10,357 nucleotides of DNA, from positions 1 through 10,357 of the forward strand of contig JASIBM010000295.1 in NCBI GenBank assembly GCA_030045175.1. The letters are read 5' to 3'. Under the pieces are notes generated by a model. The model saw only the letters and a list, made by a program, of their open reading frames with translations. It searched no databases and was not told the origin of the DNA. The translations under genes were made by a program, and so were the position numbers. This document shows positions 6,350 through 10,357 of this stretch, piece by piece. Within the stretch, counting starts at the first letter, position 1. The number at the start of each line of letters is the position of its first letter. The stretch comes from Streptosporangiaceae bacterium. Its GTDB lineage: Bacteria; Actinomycetota; Actinomycetes; Streptosporangiales; Streptosporangiaceae.

Positions 6350-6358
6350 ACCTCCTCT
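6350..6358 (-). promoter_or_regulatory. Strong ribosome-binding site of the DksA-type gene
   Basis: AGAGGAGGT on the minus strand is an almost perfect anti-16S match. It stands inside the longer reading frame that starts at 6415, arguing that translation really begins at GTG 6349 (very short spacing, or 4 bases if the first GAGG pairs) or TTG 6340 (10 bases from AGGAGG). Confidence 0.6.
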
Positions 6359-6411
6359 GCGCATCTGGTCTGGCAGCACGGTGCCAGGTGCCTGACCGGC
6401 CGCTAGCCGTG

Positions 6412-7299
6412 TCACGTCGCACGCCCTTCTGACCGAGCGCGCACGCCTGGGCTGGCCGGCCTGGCAGCGCCCGACGTGACCGGGTCAGCTCGCTCGATGA
6501 GCCCAGGGCCGTTGTTACGAACCGAGTTGACAGCGAGCGACACCGGATAGGACGTCAGGCCGCTGACCGCGGCCGGCGTAAGCAGCGCGCGCACGTCGGC
6601 GACATCGGTGTTGGCAGGGTCAAGCCAGTCGGCCCAGCTCGCTTCGCCGATCACCATGGGCATCCGGTCGTGGATCTCGCCGAGCTCGTCAGCGGCGGAG
6701 GTCGTGATGATCGTCGTGGTCCATAGCCAGGCGTCGGGATCATCCCGCGCCAATGCGCGATCGCGCCAGAGTTCGTAGAGGCCGGCGAAGGCCAGTGGCT
6801 GATGATCTGTCCTGCAGATGAAGTACGGTTGCTTCGGCCCGGCCGCCCCGGCGGGCTGCCGTTGCCATTCGTAGTAGCCATCGGCGGGGAGCAAGCAGCG
6901 CCGCCGGGCGAACGCGCTCTTGAATGCGGGCTTCTCACTCACGGTCTCAGCCCGGGCGTTGATCATCCGGCTGCCGATCGTGGTGTCTTTCGCCCAGGAC
7001 GGAACCAGGCCCCAGCGAACGACTCGCAGCTCGCGGAGCGCGCGCCCGCCATCATCAGCCGAGCGATCAGAATCAGCAGGCGCGTGCTGCGCTCGGTTGC
7101 CTCGCGCCACATCCGGCACCTCCGCAGATTCACCAGGCTGACGGACCTGACGCGCCTGGCGCGTCATAACGGCATATACCGGCTTGGTAGGCGCGACGTT
7201 GTAATCCGGCTCAAGCGGCTCATCAACGCGGTCTCGCTCCACCGCGAACTCCTCAAGGAGTTCGATGCGCGAGCGCGCTGAGGCGTATCGGCCACACAT
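6412..7299 (-). CDS. SRAP-domain abasic-site DNA crosslinking protein (YedK/HMCES family)
   Basis: SRAP proteins form a covalent thiazolidine link through Cys2 to abasic sites in single-stranded DNA, shielding them during replication; they are often annotated as SOS response-associated peptidases. In the 295-residue product the motif starts MCGRY with C2 at the mature N-terminus. It is followed by YNVAPTKP with N34, VRWGLVPSWAKD (94-105), INARAETV (113-120), the PADGYYEW loop with E144, and IHDRMPMV with H210, so the residues needed for chemistry are present. The stretch between about residues 48 and 90 is polar and probably disordered. ATG 7299 is certain because Cys must be residue 2; AAGGTGAG precedes it. 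The last bases overlap a possible start of the DksA-type gene. To my knowledge M. tuberculosis also has an SRAP gene near aroA and sigH. Confidence 0.92.
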   Translation of the reverse strand: MCGRYASARSRIELLEEFAVERDRVDEPLEPDYNVAPTKPVYAVMTRQARQVRQPGESAEVPDVARGNRAQHAPADSDRSADDGGRALRELRVVRWGLVPSWAKDTTIGSRMINARAETVSEKPAFKSAFARRRCLLPADGYYEWQRQPAGAAGPKQPYFICRTDHQPLAFAGLYELWRDRALARDDPDAWLWTTTIITTSAADELGEIHDRMPMVIGEASWADWLDPANTDVADVRALLTPAAVSGLTSYPVSLAVNSVRNNGPGLIERADPVTSGAARPASPGVRARSEGRAT

Positions 7300-7439
7300 G
7301 TCTCACCTTCGCTGCGTCTTGCGGAGACCGGGGGGAGCCTCCTGTCTTCGCCAGCAGCGCCGCTGGCTACGCCATCGGCGTGACTCGCAAGAAGCCAGGG
7401 TCACCGGGACTGACCCGTCTGAGCAACTGATTGTCGCTC

Positions 7440-7466
7440 TACATAGCCATGTCGAGGCAATGTCAA
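7440..7466 (-). promoter_or_regulatory. Candidate promoter of the SRAP gene
   Basis: On the minus strand TTGACA (7466-7461) is a perfect housekeeping -35. The best -10, TATGTA (7445-7440), is 15 bases away, which is short. It would give a leader of about 130 nt before ATG 7299. The -35 overlaps the dyad at 7458-7472, as an operator might. Weak evidence. Confidence 0.3.
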
Positions 7467-7472
7467 ACATTG
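7458..7472. promoter_or_regulatory. 15-bp dyad overlapping the candidate -35
   Basis: CAATGT and ACATTG flank a 3-base centre (CAA), a perfect 6+3+6 inverted repeat in the divergent region. Its position over the minus-strand TTGACA suggests a repressor site, but I cannot assign a regulator. Confidence 0.35.
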
Positions 7473-7605
7473 GCAAAGCAGCGTCTTCCCCGCCCGCCTC
7501 CCGCGGCGCCCTGGGGGCTCGCCGCTAGCAGTGCGGGCGGGACCGGACGGGGCGAGCCAGGCTAGGGCGAGCGGCCAACCGATACCCTCACACCATGGGG
7601 ACGCA

Positions 7606-7643
7606 TCCACCAGCCGACACCGGATCCACCAGCCGATACCGGA
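7606..7643 (+). repeat. Tandem 19-bp direct repeat before aroA
   Basis: TCCACCAGCCGACACCGGA is repeated head to tail at 7606-7624 and 7625-7643 with one C/T difference, and a fragment CCAACCGATACC occurs at 7575-7586. The array ends three bases before the aroA ATG, where a ribosome-binding site would normally be. A 19-codon reading frame from ATG 7595 runs through it and ends at TAG 7652-7654, overlapping the aroA start region. Confidence 0.6.
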
Positions 7644-7646
7644 CCG

Positions 7647-9008
7647 ATGGCTAGCACAACACCATTGGCCAGCGACGGGGCGGACTGGCGGGTACCTGCC
7701 GCCAGGGAGCCTGTCCGGGCTCTCGTGGACATTCCCGGGTCGAAGTCGATCACTAATCGCGCGCTGGTACTCGCCGCGCTGGCGAGTACGCCGACGAGCA
7801 TCACGAGCCCGCTGATCGCCCGGGATACCAAGCTGATGGCAGGGGCACTGCGAGCGCTCGGCTGCCGGATCGATGAGTCTGCGAAGAGCTGGCTTGCTGA
7901 GCCTGGCGTGGCCCCAGAGCCCAGGCGACCGATCGAGATCGACGTCGGCAACGCCGGCACTGTCTTGCGCTTCGTGCCGCCGGTGGCAGCGCTTACGGCC
8001 ACCGATGTGACCTTCCGCGGCGATCCGCGAGTGTCACAGCGGCCAGTTGGCCCCCTGCTCACCGCGTTGCGAGGACTCGGCGCGCGGATAGCTGACGACG
8101 GCTCGGGTAGCGCTCCGTTCACGGTGCACGGCCATGGCGGCCTGCGCGGCGGGGTCGTGACGCTCGACGCGTCGTCATCCTCCCAGCTCGTCTCGGGCCT
8201 GCTGCTCACGGCCGCCAGTTTCGACACGGGCGCGGAGATCAGGCACGACGGACCGCCGGTACCTTCGGCCCCGCATATCGAGATGACGGTGCGAATGCTG
8301 CGCGCGGCCGGCGTGGCGGTGACCGCGAGCCACCGCGCGCCGCCTGGCACCGGCCTGGCCTGCGCGGCACGCGCTGCCAGCAACGCATGGCAGGTTCTTC
8401 CCGGCCCCATCTCCCCCGGGCGGATCGCCGTCGAGCCTGACCTGTCAAGCGCCCTGCCGTTCCTAGCCGCGGCGATGGTGACCGGCGGCGAGGTGACAAT
8501 CCGGGGCTGGCCGACCGCGAGCCTTCAGCCGGCCGTCCGGATCATCGAGTTGCTTAGCTCGATGGGAGCGACGGTGCGACATGGCCCGCAGGGCCTGCGG
8601 GTTAGCGGGTCCGGGCGGATTCACGGCGTTGTCGCGGACCTGAGCGAGGTCGGAGAGGCAACGCCGGTGCTGACCGCGCTCGCCGCGCTCGCCACCTCAC
8701 CATCGCGATTCACTGGCATCGGGCACCTGCGCGCGCACGAGAGTGACCGGCTCGCCGCGCTCGCCACCGAGGTGGGCAAGCTGGGTGGCGACGTGACCGA
8801 ACTGGGCGACGGCCTGCGGATAAGGCCAAGGCCGCTGCGCGCGGAGGGCGTGGTATTTGACAGCCACGACGACCACCGGCTCGTCATGGCGGCCGCCGTG
8901 CTCGGCCTGGCCGCCGGTGACCTGCTTGTGCGCAACGCGGCCACCGTCGGCAAGACGTTCCCCGGATTTCGCCAGCTCTGGGCGACCCAGGTGGCGCGAG
9001 CAGCGTGA
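7647..9008 (+). CDS. aroA: 3-phosphoshikimate 1-carboxyvinyltransferase (EPSP synthase)
   Basis: Transfers the enolpyruvyl group of PEP to shikimate-3-phosphate, the sixth step of the shikimate pathway, in the cytoplasm. The 453-residue product spans both halves of the EPSP synthase fold. It has PGSKSITNRALVLAAL (30-45, with K33), GNAGTVLRF (101-109), FRGDPRVSQRPVGPLL (123-138), SSSSQLVSGLLL (176-187), EPDLSSALPFLAA (263-275, with the catalytic Asp), RAHESDRLAAL (362-372) and SHDDHRLVMAAAVLGL (406-421), and ends with VGKTFPGF. ATG 7647 is the first usable start in frame. No Shine-Dalgarno sequence is visible before it, and a 19-bp tandem repeat occupies that place. rsgA follows after 73 bp that hold a dispersed-repeat copy, so the two are probably cotranscribed. 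Confidence 0.95.
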   Translation: MASTTPLASDGADWRVPAAREPVRALVDIPGSKSITNRALVLAALASTPTSITSPLIARDTKLMAGALRALGCRIDESAKSWLAEPGVAPEPRRPIEIDVGNAGTVLRFVPPVAALTATDVTFRGDPRVSQRPVGPLLTALRGLGARIADDGSGSAPFTVHGHGGLRGGVVTLDASSSSQLVSGLLLTAASFDTGAEIRHDGPPVPSAPHIEMTVRMLRAAGVAVTASHRAPPGTGLACAARAASNAWQVLPGPISPGRIAVEPDLSSALPFLAAAMVTGGEVTIRGWPTASLQPAVRIIELLSSMGATVRHGPQGLRVSGSGRIHGVVADLSEVGEATPVLTALAALATSPSRFTGIGHLRAHESDRLAALATEVGKLGGDVTELGDGLRIRPRPLRAEGVVFDSHDDHRLVMAAAVLGLAAGDLLVRNAATVGKTFPGFRQLWATQVARAA

Positions 9009-9041
9009 GCGAGCCGACGGGCGGGCTGGGCGGGGCAATCC

Positions 9042-9076
9042 GGCGCCCTAAAAGGCGCCCGGAGGCGAGCGGGAAG
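9042..9076 (+). repeat. Dispersed intergenic repeat, copy D (aroA-rsgA junction)
   Basis: GGCGCC, loop CTAAAA and GGCGCC form a 6-bp stem, followed by the core GGAGGCGAGCGGGAAG, identical to copies A and B but on the plus strand. The rsgA GTG is 5 bases downstream, so the GGGAAG end serves as its only visible ribosome-binding region. The loop TAA is 41 bp past the aroA stop and ends no gene here. Confidence 0.88.
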
Positions 9077-9081
9077 AGCCC

Positions 9082-10161
9082 GTGACCGCTCCGGCCAGGC
9101 GCCGCGCCATGGATGAGGACGATGTCAGGGTCAGGGCTGGCCGAGGCTCGCGACCGCGCACCAGGCGCAGGCCCGCCCACGCCGAGGCGGTCGATGCGTT
9201 CGTCGCTGGCGTTGACCGTGGCCGATATCGCTGCGTGATCGGCGACAGAGTCGTCACCGCCATGAAGGCACGAGAGCTTGGCCGGGGCAACATAGCGGTC
9301 GGCGACACCGTGAGCCTGGCCGGCGACGTCTCGGGACAGCCAGGCAGCCTGGCCAGAGTGGTCAGGATCGCGCCGAGGCGCACCGTCCTGCGCAGATCAG
9401 CCGACGATACCGATCCAGTCGAGCGGATAATCGTGGCGAACGCCGATCAGCTCGTGATCGTCAGTGCGCTCGCCGATCCGCCGCCCAGGTTGCGGCTGAT
9501 CGACAGGTTCCTGGTGGCGGCCTACGACGCGTCGATCGAACCCGCGCTCGTGCTGACCAAGGCCGACCTGGCCGGCCCGGAAGCCATCGTGCCGATTTAC
9601 GCCCCGCTGGGCCTGCGCATCCTGGTACTCGGGCGCCCGATCAGCGAGTCCGTGCTAGCCGACCTGCGGGGCCTGCTCGCAGGCCGGCTGAGCGTGCTAG
9701 TTGGGCACTCGGGCGTCGGCAAGTCCACCTTGGTCAACACCTTGATACCGGACGCCGACCGGGCCGTCGGCGCGGTCAGCCCGGTGACGGGACGCGGCAG
9801 GCACACCTCGTCGTCGGCGGTCGCGCTGGCCTTGCCTGGCGGCGGCTGGATCATCGACACTCCTGGGCTGCGCAGCTTCGGGCTGGGTCACATGTCGGCC
9901 GAACGGGTGGTTCGCGCGTTTCCCGACCTAGCGGAAGGGACCGCCGGCTGCCCGCCGGGCTGCAACCACCTCCAGCGGGACTGCGGTCTCGACGACTGGG
10001 TGGCAGCGGCAGCCGACGCGCTCGGGCCGGGTAACACGGCCGCTGCTCCGGCCGACGCGGCCGCGTCGCTGGCGGCCAGGCTCGACTCGCTGCGACGGTT
10101 GCTCCGCAGCCGGGAACCTGGCGACAGCGCCGGCGAGGACGCAGACTACCCGGTGCCCTAA
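9082..10161 (+). CDS. rsgA: Ribosome small subunit-dependent GTPase RsgA
   Basis: Circularly permuted GTPase that acts late in 30S subunit maturation. The 359-residue product has an N-terminal OB-fold (about 38-105), then the permuted G domain with G4 TKAD (159-162), the P-loop GHSGVGKST (208-216), GRGRHTSS (237-244) and G3 DTPG (259-262), and a C-terminal zinc site CPPGCNHLQRDC (C290, C294, H296, C301). GTG 9082 is taken as start because the repeat-derived GGGAAGAG precedes it. ATG 9109, giving MDEDDVRVRAGRGSRPRT, is equally compatible with the family N-terminus. The stop TAA (10159-10161) is supplied by another repeat copy. hisN follows 82 bp downstream in the same direction, an order I recall from Streptomyces. 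Confidence 0.95.
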   Translation: MTAPARRRAMDEDDVRVRAGRGSRPRTRRRPAHAEAVDAFVAGVDRGRYRCVIGDRVVTAMKARELGRGNIAVGDTVSLAGDVSGQPGSLARVVRIAPRRTVLRRSADDTDPVERIIVANADQLVIVSALADPPPRLRLIDRFLVAAYDASIEPALVLTKADLAGPEAIVPIYAPLGLRILVLGRPISESVLADLRGLLAGRLSVLVGHSGVGKSTLVNTLIPDADRAVGAVSPVTGRGRHTSSSAVALALPGGGWIIDTPGLRSFGLGHMSAERVVRAFPDLAEGTAGCPPGCNHLQRDCGLDDWVAAAADALGPGNTAAAPADAAASLAARLDSLRRLLRSREPGDSAGEDADYPVP

Positions 10162-10186
10162 AAGGCGCCCGCAGGCGAGCGGGAAG
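10152..10186 (+). repeat. Dispersed intergenic repeat, copy E (rsgA stop)
   Basis: GGTGCC, loop CTAAAA and GGCGCC, then the core with one base change (GCAGGCGAGCGGGAAG). The TAA in the loop is the stop codon of rsgA, and the last codons of rsgA (VP) come from the stem. The next start (hisN) is 58 bases further, so this copy does not provide its ribosome-binding site. Confidence 0.88.
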
Positions 10187-10243
10187 AATTCTCGGCAGAC
10201 CGGTCATGGTCACTGTGCCGCATTAGCGATAGCGTTTCGCTGC

Positions 10244-10357
10244 ATGGCGGGTTTCGACGATGACCTGCGGTTCGCCCACGTGCTCGCTGACGCGGCGGAC
10301 GATATCACCATGCGCCGATTCCGGGCGCTTGACCTCAGCGTTCAGTCGAAACCAGAC
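10244..10357 (+). CDS. hisN: Histidinol-phosphatase HisN, inositol-monophosphatase type (5' part only)
   Basis: The 38 codons visible run from ATG 10244 off the window end. The N-terminus MAGFDDDLRFAHVLADAADD, followed by ITMRRFRALDLSVQSKPD, matches the start of actinobacterial HisN, which dephosphorylates histidinol phosphate in histidine synthesis with a Mg-dependent IMPase fold. The metal-binding motifs lie beyond the window, so a general inositol-phosphatase family member cannot be excluded. Position after aroA-rsgA supports HisN. No strong ribosome-binding site is visible just upstream. Confidence 0.82.
   Translation, partial: MAGFDDDLRFAHVLADAADDITMRRFRALDLSVQSKPD

Larger units (their letters stand above)
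7300..7646. other. Divergent intergenic region between the SRAP gene and aroA
   Basis: 347 bp without a gene, expected to hold promoters for both directions. Visible elements are hairpins GCCAGC/GCTGGC (about 7354-7371) and ACGCC/GGCGT (about 7370-7382), a 15-bp dyad at 7458-7472, a minus-strand TTGACA, a plus-strand TACCCT -10 candidate (7583-7588) without a clear -35, and a 19-bp tandem repeat before aroA. No terminator, tRNA or dispersed-repeat copy was seen. Confidence 0.6.

Noticed and set aside
7354..7382. Hairpins between the SRAP gene and aroA as a terminator or tRNA-like structure
   Set aside because: The stems are only 5-6 bp, no T-run follows, both flanking genes point away, and no cloverleaf or CCA end can be drawn.

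Overview
The window is very GC-rich DNA with actinobacterial gene content: a SigR/RsrA-type redox sigma and anti-sigma pair, a permuted GTPase RsgA next to EPSP synthase, and HisN. To my knowledge the neighbourhood of redox sigma factor, SRAP protein, aroA and rsgA recurs in Streptomyces and Mycobacterium. The heavily repeated intergenic DNA fits a large-genome soil actinomycete, but I cannot name a genus.

Layout. A divergent intergenic region (7300-7646) splits the window. To the right on the + strand lie aroA, rsgA and the start of hisN. To the left on the - strand, in order of transcription, lie an SRAP/YedK abasic-site protein, a DksA/TraR-type zinc-finger protein, sigR, rsrA, a 471-bp gene-free stretch (4380-4850), a seven-helix HD-GYP protein, a second membrane HD protein with a degenerate active site, and a biotin carboxylase (accC-like). 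Several - strand junctions overlap (TGATG or ATGA), suggesting translational coupling.

Genes together. The sigR-rsrA pair is a thiol-oxidative stress switch. Directly upstream of it is a perfect GGAAT-N18-GTT promoter, so it probably autoregulates. That promoter would start transcription almost on a GTG giving a SigR form with 52 extra residues, resembling the unstable SigR' isoform of Streptomyces. The two HD proteins suggest a membrane-linked cyclic-dinucleotide function whose second subunit has lost most catalytic residues. aroA, rsgA and hisN are housekeeping genes.

Most notable structure. A short repeat occurs five times, always in the direction of transcription and always at a gene junction. 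It consists of a GGCGCC-type hairpin whose loop carries TAA or a variant, then a purine-rich segment with core GGAGGCGAGCGGGAAG. One copy supplies the stop codon of rsgA, two lie just upstream of the start codons of rsgA and accC, and two have been read into the 3' end of the degenerate HD gene, adding an arginine-rich tail of about 65 residues. Two copies also carry a second 49-60 bp module with CCCTGCG/CGCAGGG ends. I do not recognise this family.
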